A stretch of 32,926 bases of DNA, taken from contig CAISER010000021.1 of the NCBI GenBank assembly GCA_903884375.1, positions 1 through 32,926 of the forward strand, in the 5' to 3' direction. Below the pieces are notes generated by a model, which saw only the letters and a list, made by a program, of their open reading frames with translations, did no database searches and was not told the DNA's origin. The position numbers and the translations under genes are program-made. Below, in pieces: positions 18,688 through 28,185 of this stretch; the stretch's first letter is position 1; the number at the start of each line of letters is the position of its first letter. Source of the stretch: Candidatus Collierbacteria bacterium. GTDB lineage: Bacteria; Patescibacteriota; Microgenomatia; UBA1400; MFAQ01.

Positions 18688-20202
18688 CTAAAGCTTTTTC
18701 ACCATATAACTACCCTCAAGGAAATATCCAAGTTTCCGATAATACTCTCTCGTTCCAATTGCCGAAATCACCGCCATTTTTTTATAACCTCTCTCACGAG
18801 CCACTTCTTCTGCTTTTATCATTAGTCGTTTCCCTAAACCTCTATGCTGTGTCTTTATTCCATCTGTGGTATCAATCTCGACCACCTGACCATAGGTATG
18901 TACCTCACGGACAATCGCAGCACCCCTTAACTCATCAAAAAGCAGCTTTTCGGTTTCAAGGGGTAATCTCAAACGCAACATGGCAAATATATTGTCTTTA
19001 TTCTCATATGACATAAATAACTCATTACCTCCCAAACTTTCTCTTTCGTTAATCAATAGATCAATTTTTGTATCGTAAATTCCTCCTCTAACTTCTCGAC
19101 AGCGTATACAAAGACACTTCCTACCTACCTTTTCCAGTTCTTTTTGTAACACTTGTCGAAGATTAGTTCTGGCAGTCCCAGCCGATATCCATTTTTTGCT
19201 AATGTCGCGGATTAATCTATCTATCCGGCACCAAACTGGTGTTTGCGCTTTGATTTCTTTTAATACCTTAATTAATTGCTCTTCTCCATAAGGTTTGTAT
19301 TCTCCCCGCTTCCACATTTCATACATTTCTGTTCCTTCAATCGTCATTGCCGGATAAACTTTTAAATAATCTGGACCAAACTGTGAATCTTCAAACATCA
19401 TTTTGGCCATTTTGATGTCTTTTCTAGGATTACTTCCCGGCAAGTTTGGCATCAAGTGATAACAAATTTTAAGTCCTGCGTTTCGGCACCATCGTGTTGC
19501 TTCGGCAACTTCTACCAAGTTGTGACCTCTCTTAATTTTCTTTAATATTTTTTCATCAAAAGCCTGAACTCCTAACTGTACCTTGGTTACTCCTAATTCT
19601 CGCCATAACTTCACCTCGGCTTCGGTGACCCAATCCGGCCTGGTTTCCACGGAAATACCAACAATTCTTTTCTCGGCTGTCTCATTGTATTTTTGCGCCT
19701 CGGACAAACTATTGCTAATTACACCATTTACCGCATCAAACATCCTTTTGAAAAATTCTCGTTTATATTTTTCAGGGTAACTGCCAAAAGTTCCTCCAAT
19801 TACAATCAAATCTATTTTGCTGGTGATGTGTCCCGTTTCCTCCATCTGCCTTATCCTGCCTTCAACTTGTTTAAAGGGGTCAAAATCCAACAACTTGGCT
19901 CTTTGTGCCGCCGGTTCATCGGAAAGATACGATTTGGGCATTCCTTTCTCTGAAGGGCAATAAATACACTCACCCGGACAAAAGTATGGTTTCATCATCA
20001 CGGCAAATGGCGCTACTCCTGACTCCGTTCTCACTCCTCGGGTTTTCATAGCTTCTATTAGCTCGGGATCCGTTAAATATGGCCAAATTTCCGAGTTTTT
20101 AGGCATTTTACTTAACTTCTTTGACCACATCCGTCGATAATCCTCAATATTTTCGAGAGTCAATTTTTCATTGTCCTTCCGCACTAATTCTTCAATAGTC
20201 AT
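18688..20202 (-). CDS. elp3: Elp3-family protein (radical SAM + GNAT), tRNA wobble uridine modification
   Basis: CPGECIYC radical-SAM CX3CX2C, PKSYLSDEPAAQRA, GGTFGSYPEKYKREFFK, C-terminal GNAT (QHRGLGKRLMIKAEEVARERGYKKMAVISAIGTREYYRKLGY). Confidence 0.95.
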   Translation of the reverse strand: MTIEELVRKDNEKLTLENIEDYRRMWSKKLSKMPKNSEIWPYLTDPELIEAMKTRGVRTESGVAPFAVMMKPYFCPGECIYCPSEKGMPKSYLSDEPAAQRAKLLDFDPFKQVEGRIRQMEETGHITSKIDLIVIGGTFGSYPEKYKREFFKRMFDAVNGVISNSLSEAQKYNETAEKRIVGISVETRPDWVTEAEVKLWRELGVTKVQLGVQAFDEKILKKIKRGHNLVEVAEATRWCRNAGLKICYHLMPNLPGSNPRKDIKMAKMMFEDSQFGPDYLKVYPAMTIEGTEMYEMWKRGEYKPYGEEQLIKVLKEIKAQTPVWCRIDRLIRDISKKWISAGTARTNLRQVLQKELEKVGRKCLCIRCREVRGGIYDTKIDLLINERESLGGNELFMSYENKDNIFAMLRLRLPLETEKLLFDELRGAAIVREVHTYGQVVEIDTTDGIKTQHRGLGKRLMIKAEEVARERGYKKMAVISAIGTREYYRKLGYFLEGSYMVKKL

Positions 20203-20232
20203 CTGCTATATTGTACCTGAAATCACGAAAAA

Positions 20233-20254
20233 GCCCTGACTCTTACATCAGGGC
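20233..20254 (-). terminator. Intrinsic terminator downstream of 20265-20549
   Basis: GCCCTGA...TCAGGGC followed by TTTTTC on the minus strand. Confidence 0.8.
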
Positions 20255-20264
20255 AAATCAAAAT

Positions 20265-20549
20265 TTATTTCGGGAATGACAGTCTTCGAATACTAACACA
20301 TACGGCATTTTTAACATCAAACATGATTGTTTCATCGCATAATGGGCTTTGTTCCACATTATCTCGGATAAAATTGGTAAGTTCTTTCTCCGTCTTTACT
20401 CTTGTTAATTTTGCCTCATTGTCTGGATCAATATCCAACCACACTTCTTTTTCGCTGTCTCGGTATGCGATATAAAATAAAGCTCCGTAAACACAAAACG
20501 GGACCTCAATCAAAGAAATTTCTCTCAACCAATCAAACAATTCTTTCAT
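20265..20549 (-). CDS. Small hypothetical protein
   Basis: SD TTTAAAGGAGGAACGATG places the start at MKELFDWLREI (20549). Confidence 0.65.
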   Translation of the reverse strand: MKELFDWLREISLIEVPFCVYGALFYIAYRDSEKEVWLDIDPDNEAKLTRVKTEKELTNFIRDNVEQSPLCDETIMFDVKNAVCVSIRRLSFPK

Positions 20550-20595
20550 CGTTCCTCCTTTAAAATTGATACACCAAACATTCTCTTTATGGCCA

Positions 20596-21366
20596 TTAAG
20601 ACGACAAAAATCCACCATCAACCGGAATCATTGCCCCTTGCACGTAACTAGCCATATCACTTGCCAAAAACAATATCACTTTAGCCACTTCTTCAGGTTT
20701 CCCCCATCTACCTAGGGCCAACCGTTGTTGAAAATCAAAACCGGTTTGCATTAAATCAAAACGAAAGTTAATTAAAGCTTCTCTTATAAGAAATATCGTG
20801 CCTGATGTTTTGATTGCTCCAGGTAAAACAACGTTTGCTCGAAAACCGTTTTTGCCATAATCTCTGGCTATTGATCTTGTTAGGGAAATTACTCCCGCCT
20901 TACTTATACTATAAGGTATTAAATCTTTTTTAAAAGGAAGAATCGCTTCAATCGAAGCAGTATTCACGATAATTCCACCTTTTTTACCACGGTGATTAAT
21001 AAAATGTCTGCACATCCAAAAGACTGAATTCGTATTGACATCAATTGTCTTTTGATACTCCTCCTTGGAAATTGTTAAGTAGTTTTGTGCCGGAAAGATC
21101 CCCGCATTGTTTATCAATATTCCCGGACACTCATCGATCTTCTGCCAAAACTCACTTATCTGGTCTGAATTGCTCACATCAACCGGAAAAACTTCATGTT
21201 CACTAGGATGGACAAGACGCTTAACTGTTTTCAGCATCCCCTTTGTGTTGATATCCAAAAGAAGCACTTTACATCCGCATTCGGCAAAAAGTTTAGCTGT
21301 CGCTCTTCCTATGCCCGACGAAGCGCCTGTAATGATTACACTTTTACCACTTAAATTGATGTCCAC
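20596..21366 (-). CDS. Short-chain dehydrogenase/reductase (FabG-like)
   Basis: SGKSVIITGASSGIGRATAKLFAECG, NNAGIF, YSISKAGV, WGKPEEVAKVILFLASD. GTG start at 21366 after AAGGAGGCAGAT. Confidence 0.92.
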   Translation of the reverse strand: MDINLSGKSVIITGASSGIGRATAKLFAECGCKVLLLDINTKGMLKTVKRLVHPSEHEVFPVDVSNSDQISEFWQKIDECPGILINNAGIFPAQNYLTISKEEYQKTIDVNTNSVFWMCRHFINHRGKKGGIIVNTASIEAILPFKKDLIPYSISKAGVISLTRSIARDYGKNGFRANVVLPGAIKTSGTIFLIREALINFRFDLMQTGFDFQQRLALGRWGKPEEVAKVILFLASDMASYVQGAMIPVDGGFLSS

Positions 21367-21419
21367 ATCTGCCTCCTTTTTAAAGTACTTCATCGGTATT
21401 TTACTCCAACACTGATAAA

Positions 21420-22064
21420 ATGTCTCTAATGGCACCAGAAGAACATATCACCTCTGTAAAAAACACTTACGATACCATCGGAAAGGAGTTTTCTGCATCT
21501 CGTCAATATATCTGGCCTGACTTAAAACCATTTCTTTCGAAGATAAAACCTTCTTCGTCCATTCTTGATGTCGGCTGTGGTAACGGTCGGCTTCTTCTTG
21601 GCTTACCCAATAATATTAAATACACCGGCTTAGACAACAGTAAAGAACTCCTTTTGTCCGCCAAAAAATCTCATCCTGACAATAAGTTTATCGAAACCGA
21701 CATCACCAAACAAACCGCTTGGGACACTCTTCCCCGGTTCGACTATATCTGTTGCGTTGCTGTACTTCATCATCTTTCAACACAAAAGGATCAGCTTTTT
21801 GTTCTAGAACAAATCAAGAAACACTTAAAACCCCATGGGAAAATCTTAATTACTGTTTGGAACCTTTGGCAACCAAAATATCTAAAATATCATTTTGATA
21901 TAAAAACTAAACTGCAAAACTGGCATTATCTATACGTTCCTTTCCAGAACAGACCTCGTTTTTGTTTTGCCTTCACCACTCATTATCTTAGAATTCTTTT
22001 AAAAAAAGCTAATTTAAAACTCAACATCGATAAATCCTCGCACAATTATCTACTTTGGGAATAA
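21420..22064 (+). CDS. Class I SAM-dependent methyltransferase, Trm9/ALKBH8-methyltransferase-like
   Basis: YDTIGKEFSASRQYIWPDLKPFL...ILDVGCGNGRLL...CCVAVLHHLSTQKDQ...LKPHGKILITVWNLWQ, the pattern of Trm9-type tRNA methyltransferases. Confidence 0.82.
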   Translation: MSLMAPEEHITSVKNTYDTIGKEFSASRQYIWPDLKPFLSKIKPSSSILDVGCGNGRLLLGLPNNIKYTGLDNSKELLLSAKKSHPDNKFIETDITKQTAWDTLPRFDYICCVAVLHHLSTQKDQLFVLEQIKKHLKPHGKILITVWNLWQPKYLKYHFDIKTKLQNWHYLYVPFQNRPRFCFAFTTHYLRILLKKANLKLNIDKSSHNYLLWE

Positions 22065-22090
22065 CCTGTATTTTGTGTTAGTCTTATTTT

Positions 22091-23209
22091 ATGGAAAACA
22101 TTATTGAAAATCTCTTCAGTAAAGGCAAGAAAACTCCTGAACCGCAAAAACCACTTAAATTCCACGAACATCCAAAAGAAAAAATCATTGTGACAGCAAG
22201 ATCATTTGAAGAGGTGATGACAGATCTTAGGCTTCCCGACTCATACTTTACTCCAAATCAAAAGGTGCTATCCGTAGGTGAAGGCTTGTCTTCATTTGCT
22301 AGTACACTAAAAGAAAAAGGAGTGAGTTGTGTTGCCGTCGATCAGATTTATGCCTTAGGAAGCAGATTGCTTGACTCACAAACAATGGCAGAAGCCGAAG
22401 ACGAGTTAAATCTGTCTAGTCAAAAACCGATTCATGTTGCACAAATGGATATTGATAATCGCCAAGGTGACTTAGTAATTAGGGAAAGAAGACCCGATAT
22501 TGATCAAATGGTTGCTGCAGACGCTGCCGCATTACCATTTCCCAACGAATGTTTTGATGTTGTTGTCGCCGAGTATCTTACCCTATACGTCGACCTAGAA
22601 AAAACAATTCCGGAATTAATTAGGGTTTTAAAACCTGGAGGCGAAATAAGACTGGGTGGCGTGGGCTTAGGTTTACTTATTAATCAAAAAATTATTGACG
22701 ATAAATTTAATGTTGAAGGCAGAAACGTCTCCCCAGCACTCAAAATGGACGAAGCCTTCCAGTGGCTAGGTCAGCAAGATAATATATTTGTCTGGGCAAT
22801 ATTAGATGGGATTCCAGATAATAGAAAATATAGTACTAATATTAATGCCATCCTACTAGACAAGTTCGGAGAACCCTCCTACATTGCTGGGACTCTAATC
22901 ATCAAAAAAAATTCACCTGTTCAACCCGTGGTGGGCAGAATGGATAATATTGAAAATTTGAAAGGCAAATACTGCTATAAAAATCATATATTTGGTGGTC
23001 TTTATCCCACCGATTATCCACTGCTAGGGCAAACAGTGGCCTTGAATATGGGTGTCAAAGAAACCACTATCGAAAAAGGATTTCTCCAAAAAAGTAAGAA
23101 AATAACTCATATTAAAAAAGAGGGATTCTTTGTCGAAAGTCTAATGAATATTTGTTATAAACATATGAGTGAAATTAGAGAAAAGTTATCTCAGACTGGA
23201 AAAATCTAA
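22091..23209 (+). CDS. Class I SAM-dependent methyltransferase with C-terminal extension
   Basis: VLSVGEGLSSFASTLKEKGVSCVAVD, ADAAALPFPNECFDVVVAEYLTLYVDLEKTIPELIRVLKPGGEIRLGG. Confidence 0.8.
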   Translation: MENIIENLFSKGKKTPEPQKPLKFHEHPKEKIIVTARSFEEVMTDLRLPDSYFTPNQKVLSVGEGLSSFASTLKEKGVSCVAVDQIYALGSRLLDSQTMAEAEDELNLSSQKPIHVAQMDIDNRQGDLVIRERRPDIDQMVAADAAALPFPNECFDVVVAEYLTLYVDLEKTIPELIRVLKPGGEIRLGGVGLGLLINQKIIDDKFNVEGRNVSPALKMDEAFQWLGQQDNIFVWAILDGIPDNRKYSTNINAILLDKFGEPSYIAGTLIIKKNSPVQPVVGRMDNIENLKGKYCYKNHIFGGLYPTDYPLLGQTVALNMGVKETTIEKGFLQKSKKITHIKKEGFFVESLMNICYKHMSEIREKLSQTGKI

Positions 23210-23236
23210 ATTCTTTAAAAATTACCTGACATTGCC

Positions 23237-23265
23237 TTGACACATCGGTCGATATTTGCCATACT
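23237..23265 (+). promoter_or_regulatory. Promoter placing the 23272 start on a near-leaderless transcript
   Basis: TTGACA - 17 bp (ending TGC, extended -10) - CATACT, then 6 nt to ATG. Confidence 0.65.
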
Positions 23266-23271
23266 AAACTA

Positions 23272-24441
23272 ATGCCCAACGATGATCTTGGAACTTTCCC
23301 CATGCCACCTCAAACACCAGTAACACCCACAGATACTGTTTCTACAGATATTGCAACACCATTACCTCAAGAACCTAAACCACAACAAATCATTTCCCCC
23401 TCTTTTTCAAATACACCTCTTGCCACTCCTCCTATTATTCCCGAGTCAACTTTGTCCCCAAATCTTCAAACAGCCCCTTTTGAAGAAACTCCTGATGAAA
23501 TTCCTTCATTTGCCACACAGTCATCCCCCAATCTGATTTCCGAACAAGAAAAATTGGTTGAAGCAAATGAAAATTTAATTATTAAACAAACCACTCCGGA
23601 AATAATTACTGCTCCGGAACCGGAACCCAAACCGATACCTGTCTCTCCAACACCAGCAACTCTCCCACCCAAAAGCGGAAGCCATGTTGCTCCTATTATT
23701 ATTGTTGTTCTACTTGTTATTGCCGGTCTAGGTTTGGCCTCTGCGGCCTTTTTGTCCGCCCAAACCAATAAATTAAAAACTCAGCTTACTGAAATCACTC
23801 AAACACTAGAAAAACAAGAGACCACCCTTACTCCCACGCCATCACAAACCGTTTTTGAAATTCCTACACCGACAAATGTTCCAAACGCTACCGAAAGTGC
23901 ACTAGCCACTCCTTCTGCTACCCCTACGATGTCCCTAATTAACTCACTTCAGCCTTTGGCCAATGCTTCTTCTGCTCTACAAAATGCCATCAAACATTCT
24001 CCAAATGCACAATTGATTCTCATCAAAGTCGACAACGCCATGGATCCAAACACTTCCGTTACCAAGTATTTTTTCCGCGAATCACTTAGTACCAAAAAAT
24101 ATTTTTACGTTGCCGTTACCAACAAAGGTATTCCTGAAATAATTGACAAACAAATCTACGTCACCCCCGACGACAATATTCCGTCTCTTAATGATACTGT
24201 TTTAACCAATAAAATGGGTCTTGATCTTGATGAAATTTTAAAATTTACCTATACCCAATGTGCCAATCAAGTTTTGTGTTCATCTGCTCCGGTAAAAGCA
24301 CAATACATTAAAACCGGCTCCGGAATAATTTGGCAGATATCACTTTACACCAAAGGATTAACATCCACACCCCTGCTAATACAAATCGACTCTCAAACCA
24401 AGGCGGTTCTCTACAAATCCCCTGAGTTTGCCAATAAGTAA
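23272..24441 (+). CDS. Proline/threonine-rich single-TM protein, hypothetical
   Basis: Low-complexity P/T/E-rich N-terminus, one TM (APIIIVVLLVIAGLGLASAAFLSA), extracytoplasmic C-domain. Confidence 0.7.
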   Translation: MPNDDLGTFPMPPQTPVTPTDTVSTDIATPLPQEPKPQQIISPSFSNTPLATPPIIPESTLSPNLQTAPFEETPDEIPSFATQSSPNLISEQEKLVEANENLIIKQTTPEIITAPEPEPKPIPVSPTPATLPPKSGSHVAPIIIVVLLVIAGLGLASAAFLSAQTNKLKTQLTEITQTLEKQETTLTPTPSQTVFEIPTPTNVPNATESALATPSATPTMSLINSLQPLANASSALQNAIKHSPNAQLILIKVDNAMDPNTSVTKYFFRESLSTKKYFYVAVTNKGIPEIIDKQIYVTPDDNIPSLNDTVLTNKMGLDLDEILKFTYTQCANQVLCSSAPVKAQYIKTGSGIIWQISLYTKGLTSTPLLIQIDSQTKAVLYKSPEFANK

Positions 24442-24506
24442 ATTTACTTTGTAGTGTCTCTGTGATATATTTCCACAAAAGTACTTTTATTAAAAAAGGA
24501 GAGTCT

Positions 24507-24776
24507 ATGGTAACAATAGAGATTCAGTGTCTAGACTGTCAAGGAACAGGAATATATCATGGCTTTGCCGAACCGGTAGGTGTCGGTGTTATCTGTCTCG
24601 AGTGTAATGGGAAAGGAGGCATAAAAATATCCTACACTCCTTTTACCGGAAGAATTATTCGAGATGATATCCATACCGTCTACCGATCACGAGGAAATTT
24701 TATCCCTACAGGAATCGGACCAATCGGAAATTCAATCACCTATCAGGATTTTCTTAAAGGAAAAAAACCGAAATAA
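24507..24776 (+). CDS. Small DnaJ-type zinc-finger-like protein
   Basis: CLDCQGTG...CLECNGKG (two CxxCxGxG motifs); SD AAAAAAGGAGAGTCTATG; ORF-track start too far upstream. Confidence 0.75.
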   Translation: MVTIEIQCLDCQGTGIYHGFAEPVGVGVICLECNGKGGIKISYTPFTGRIIRDDIHTVYRSRGNFIPTGIGPIGNSITYQDFLKGKKPK

Positions 24777-24782
24777 ATATCG

Positions 24783-24808
24783 AAACCGGACCAAAAAAGG
24801 TCCGGTTT
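24783..24808 (+). terminator. Intrinsic terminator
   Basis: AAACCGGACC AAAAAA GGTCCGGTTT TTTA. Confidence 0.9.
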
Positions 24809-24813
24809 TTTAG

Positions 24814-24896
24814 TGCCAAGGACAAGATTCGAACTTGTGTAGGCTTTCGCCGCGGGTTTTACAGACCCGAGTATTTGACCGCTCTACCACCTTGGC
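24814..24896 (-). tRNA. tRNA-Tyr (GUA), long variable arm; CCA not encoded
   Basis: Cloverleaf with acceptor GCCAAGG/CCTTGGC, CGGGT-CTGTAAA-ACCCG anticodon arm, type II variable arm, TTCGAAT T-loop. Confidence 0.95.
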
Positions 24897-24915
24897 ATAT
24901 ACATATTTTACAAGG

Positions 24916-24988
24916 AGCCGTTGTTGAGACTCGAACTCAATACCTTTCCCTTACCAAGGGAATGCTCTGCCAGGTGAGCTACAACGGC
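24916..24988 (-). tRNA. tRNA-Thr (GGU); CCA not encoded
   Basis: Acceptor GCCGTTG/CAACGGC, anticodon loop TTGGTAA, T-loop TTCGAGT. Confidence 0.94.
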
Positions 24989-25175
24989 GAACAAACCAAC
25001 ATCATATTTTACCCCATATTCAAGCTTAATAACAATGTTATTAGCAATATAGTAGGAATCACATTCTGAATACTTCAATAATAATTATTGAAGAAAAAAT
25101 AAGTAAGAGTTCTTATTTCATACCCAATTTTCCAACTGGTTCCGTTTTTCGAATCTCAAAGTACATGTCAAAATA

Positions 25176-25200
25176 AAATCTCTCCACAAGGGAGAGATTT
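25176..25200 (-). terminator. Intrinsic terminator downstream of tRNA-Thr(UGU)
   Basis: 10-bp perfect stem AAATCTCTCC/GGAGAGATTT; minus strand continues TATTTTG. Confidence 0.8.
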
Positions 25201-25207
25201 GATTTAG

Positions 25208-25281
25208 AGCCACCTCTGAGATTCGAACTCAGGACATCCTGTTTACAAAACAGGTGCTCTAACCAACTGAGCTAAGGTGGC
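25208..25281 (-). tRNA. tRNA-Thr (UGU); CCA not encoded
   Basis: Acceptor GCCACCT/AGGTGGC, anticodon loop TTTGTAA, T-loop TTCGAAT. Confidence 0.95.
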
Positions 25282-25418
25282 AACATCAATATTTTACCAT
25301 TAATAGCCTCAAATAACCTAAATTTTTCCTCCTCATTTCACCAAACACACCAAGCCTTTCTCCCTTGTTTTTTCCGCTATCGCGTACAAAGAAATAATAG
25401 ATACCGATCTAGTTTTCC

Positions 25419-25793
25419 TTATTTAATATATGTCTTTACTTTATCCATCAACTCCTGTATCGAAATATTTGCTTTCACAAAATACTCCTCTGCTCCCAAG
25501 TCCTTAGCGCGTTTGATATCCGAGTCCTGTCCCAAGTTTGACATCACCACCACTTTGATAGTCTTGGTAGCAGGATCGCTCTTAATCTTCTCAAGTGCAG
25601 TAAAACCATCCATCTCGGGCATTATTAAATCCATGAGTATCAAGTCGGGTTTGAGTTCTCCTGCCTTTTTAACTGCCTCCAGACCGTTGATTGCTATCAC
25701 CACACCATAACCTTCTTTGGTTAGTTTATTTTGGTACACACTGGCATAAAGTGCATCATCTTCAGCCACTAAAATTATTTTTTGTTTATCCAT
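25419..25793 (-). CDS. Stand-alone response regulator receiver domain
   Basis: ILVAEDDALYASVY..., LILMDLIMPEMDGF, VVMSNLGQ, YFVKANIS; no output domain. Confidence 0.93.
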   Translation of the reverse strand: MDKQKIILVAEDDALYASVYQNKLTKEGYGVVIAINGLEAVKKAGELKPDLILMDLIMPEMDGFTALEKIKSDPATKTIKVVVMSNLGQDSDIKRAKDLGAEEYFVKANISIQELMDKVKTYIK

Positions 25794-28184
25794 TTATTTT
25801 TTTGCTATTAATTTATTAACAGGAAGCGCAATTGTTATTGTTGTTCCCTTACCTTCTTCACTCTCCAAAGTTATCATACCACCCCACCCATCCACAAACT
25901 TTTTTACCACATAAAGTCCCAAGCCAGAACCTTCTGTTTCGCTTTTTACTGCATTTGAGGCACGGAAAAACTTTCCAAACACATAATGAATATCCTTTTG
26001 GGGTATTCCCACACCGCTATCTTTAACGCTTAGCACCATTCTTTCTTCAATCTTTTTCAAAGAAACAGCGACATTCCCTCCATCTTTGTTGTATTTCACC
26101 GCATTGGATATCAAATTCATCGCTACTTCCCTAAACCGTTTGGCATCAATCACGATCATTGGTATTTTCTCCAAGTCCAGTTCAATTTTTATTTTTCTTT
26201 CAATCACCTCAAAATTTAATTCGGCTATGACATCTTTAATAATCTGCACCGGATCTGTCTTAACCGGATCATCCATTACCTTACCTTGATCAATCCGGTT
26301 AACATTTAATAAATCATTTACCAACTCAATCATTCTGAGATTACCTTTGTGAATATCTGTGGCGATTTTTTCTGCTTCAGCCGATAACTTTCCGGCATCT
26401 CCGCCTAAAAGCATCTCCAAATTCCATCTCATACTTCCAAGTGGAGTACGAAGTTGATGGGAGGTCACAGACATAAAATCATCTTTGCTTTTTTCCAGTT
26501 CTCTTTCCCGAGTATTATCCCTAAAAACAACCACGCATCCGTATATTTTTCCACTAACATCTTTAATCGGAGCCGCACTGTCAAGTACTGGCGTTATTGT
26601 TCCATTTTTATGCACAATAACAGAATGGTTTTGTAAACTCTGTGGGTTTCCAGAATCAAAAACACTTTTTACAAGATCCGGATACGGCTTTTCTATATCA
26701 TTTTCATATTTAAATCTCAAAACATCAAAGTACTTCTTATCCAGCGCCTCAAACAAAGAATGGCCGCTCATATCCTGAGCCGCTTTATTCATCATCGTTA
26801 TTTTTCCGTCTTTATCCGTTACAAAAACCCCGTCTCCAATTGACGCCAAAATGGTCTCAATTCTGTTTTTTTGGTTAGAAATACGCTCCTTTTCCTCACT
26901 CAAATCTTCCATTACATTTAAAACTGCTTTTTTTGTATTTTCTAAATCCTTGTTTTTACCCTCGATTGATAGCAATGTTTTTTCCAGTTCCGCTGTTTTC
27001 TCAGCCACCTTAGTTTCCAAACCATTGTTTAGTTCTTTTAGTTTTGCCACCATTTCTCGGATACTGTTTCCCACTGACTCCATTTCGTCTCCTGTTTTTA
27101 CTATTACTTCCTCATCCAAGTTTCCTTCAGATACACTTTTGGCGTATTTATTTATCAATCTTATTGGCCTTAATAACCAAACAATCAATAAAATGATAAT
27201 TCCACTACTTACCAATACCGAACCTAATAATATACTTACCGTTGACGTGACTATCGACCTAATATTTTCCGCTATTTCATCCAGATCTTCTTCTTCCACC
27301 AGAAAGAATGGATAATCGCCAATTTTTGAAAGTCCAAAAAGTTCATTCTTGTTTTCAGCTTCATCTTTTTCACTTCCCACATAAAACTCCTCTCCTTTTT
27401 CTACCAATTTTTGTAAATTTGCATACTGCATACCAAACATTTCGATATTTGAATAGCTCTTACCCTCTATCACTCTTTTTTTAAGTTGATCGCTCATTTC
27501 TCCCAAGCTTTTATACAAGGTATCCGGTTTGTTGCTATAAAACACCACTCCGTTTTTATCAACCAAGAAAAAATATCCTACCCTACTCAAATAACTTTCA
27601 TTAAGCGAGGTAATTATTCTCTGGGGAACTAACTTAACCACTACTACTCCCACCACTTTTTTCCCTTTATTAATCGGTACTCCATAATAAATACCAAACT
27701 CTTTGGTGGTTACTCCAATTGCTGACTCCACAACTGGCACTCCTGACAAAGGGGTCATAAAATAATTTCGGAAACCGTAATTATTTCCTAAAAATCTTAA
27801 ATCCCTTGACAATATCGTCTTTCCGTCTGTATCCAGTAGATAAATATTGACTATTTCCGGATTAATGGGAAAGTTTTTTATCTCGGCAAGAATTTTATTA
27901 CTCTCTTTTCTTTCCCCATCCTCCATAAAAGCAATCACACTTGACGATGAAGCTACCTGAAAAGCCACTCGTTGCCCTGTATCCAAAAGCATTTTTATTT
28001 CCCGTGTTTTTTCGTGTAAAGAGGTAACCAAATCTTTCTCACTATTTCGCAGAAACATCCTATTCATGTTTCTTGCCATCCAAAATGCCGAAAATCCTAT
28101 CGATAGAGCCATTAAAACCAATATTGTTGTAGAAATTTTAGAAACAATAGGAAATCTAATTCTGCGGCTATTATCAGTCTCCAT
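25794..28184 (-). CDS. Sensor histidine kinase (Cache-like sensor, HAMP, PAS, HisKA, HATPase_c)
   Basis: Two TMs flanking an extracytoplasmic domain, VTSHQLRTPLGSMRWNLE H-box, DSGVGIPQKD and GSGLGLYVVKKFV boxes. Confidence 0.94.
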   Translation of the reverse strand: METDNSRRIRFPIVSKISTTILVLMALSIGFSAFWMARNMNRMFLRNSEKDLVTSLHEKTREIKMLLDTGQRVAFQVASSSSVIAFMEDGERKESNKILAEIKNFPINPEIVNIYLLDTDGKTILSRDLRFLGNNYGFRNYFMTPLSGVPVVESAIGVTTKEFGIYYGVPINKGKKVVGVVVVKLVPQRIITSLNESYLSRVGYFFLVDKNGVVFYSNKPDTLYKSLGEMSDQLKKRVIEGKSYSNIEMFGMQYANLQKLVEKGEEFYVGSEKDEAENKNELFGLSKIGDYPFFLVEEEDLDEIAENIRSIVTSTVSILLGSVLVSSGIIILLIVWLLRPIRLINKYAKSVSEGNLDEEVIVKTGDEMESVGNSIREMVAKLKELNNGLETKVAEKTAELEKTLLSIEGKNKDLENTKKAVLNVMEDLSEEKERISNQKNRIETILASIGDGVFVTDKDGKITMMNKAAQDMSGHSLFEALDKKYFDVLRFKYENDIEKPYPDLVKSVFDSGNPQSLQNHSVIVHKNGTITPVLDSAAPIKDVSGKIYGCVVVFRDNTRERELEKSKDDFMSVTSHQLRTPLGSMRWNLEMLLGGDAGKLSAEAEKIATDIHKGNLRMIELVNDLLNVNRIDQGKVMDDPVKTDPVQIIKDVIAELNFEVIERKIKIELDLEKIPMIVIDAKRFREVAMNLISNAVKYNKDGGNVAVSLKKIEERMVLSVKDSGVGIPQKDIHYVFGKFFRASNAVKSETEGSGLGLYVVKKFVDGWGGMITLESEEGKGTTITIALPVNKLIAKK

Positions 28185-28185
28185 T

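Noticed and set aside
26086-27315. Antisense ORFs within the histidine kinase gene
   Set aside because: Shadow frames; Ser/Phe-rich translations typical of antisense of coding DNA.
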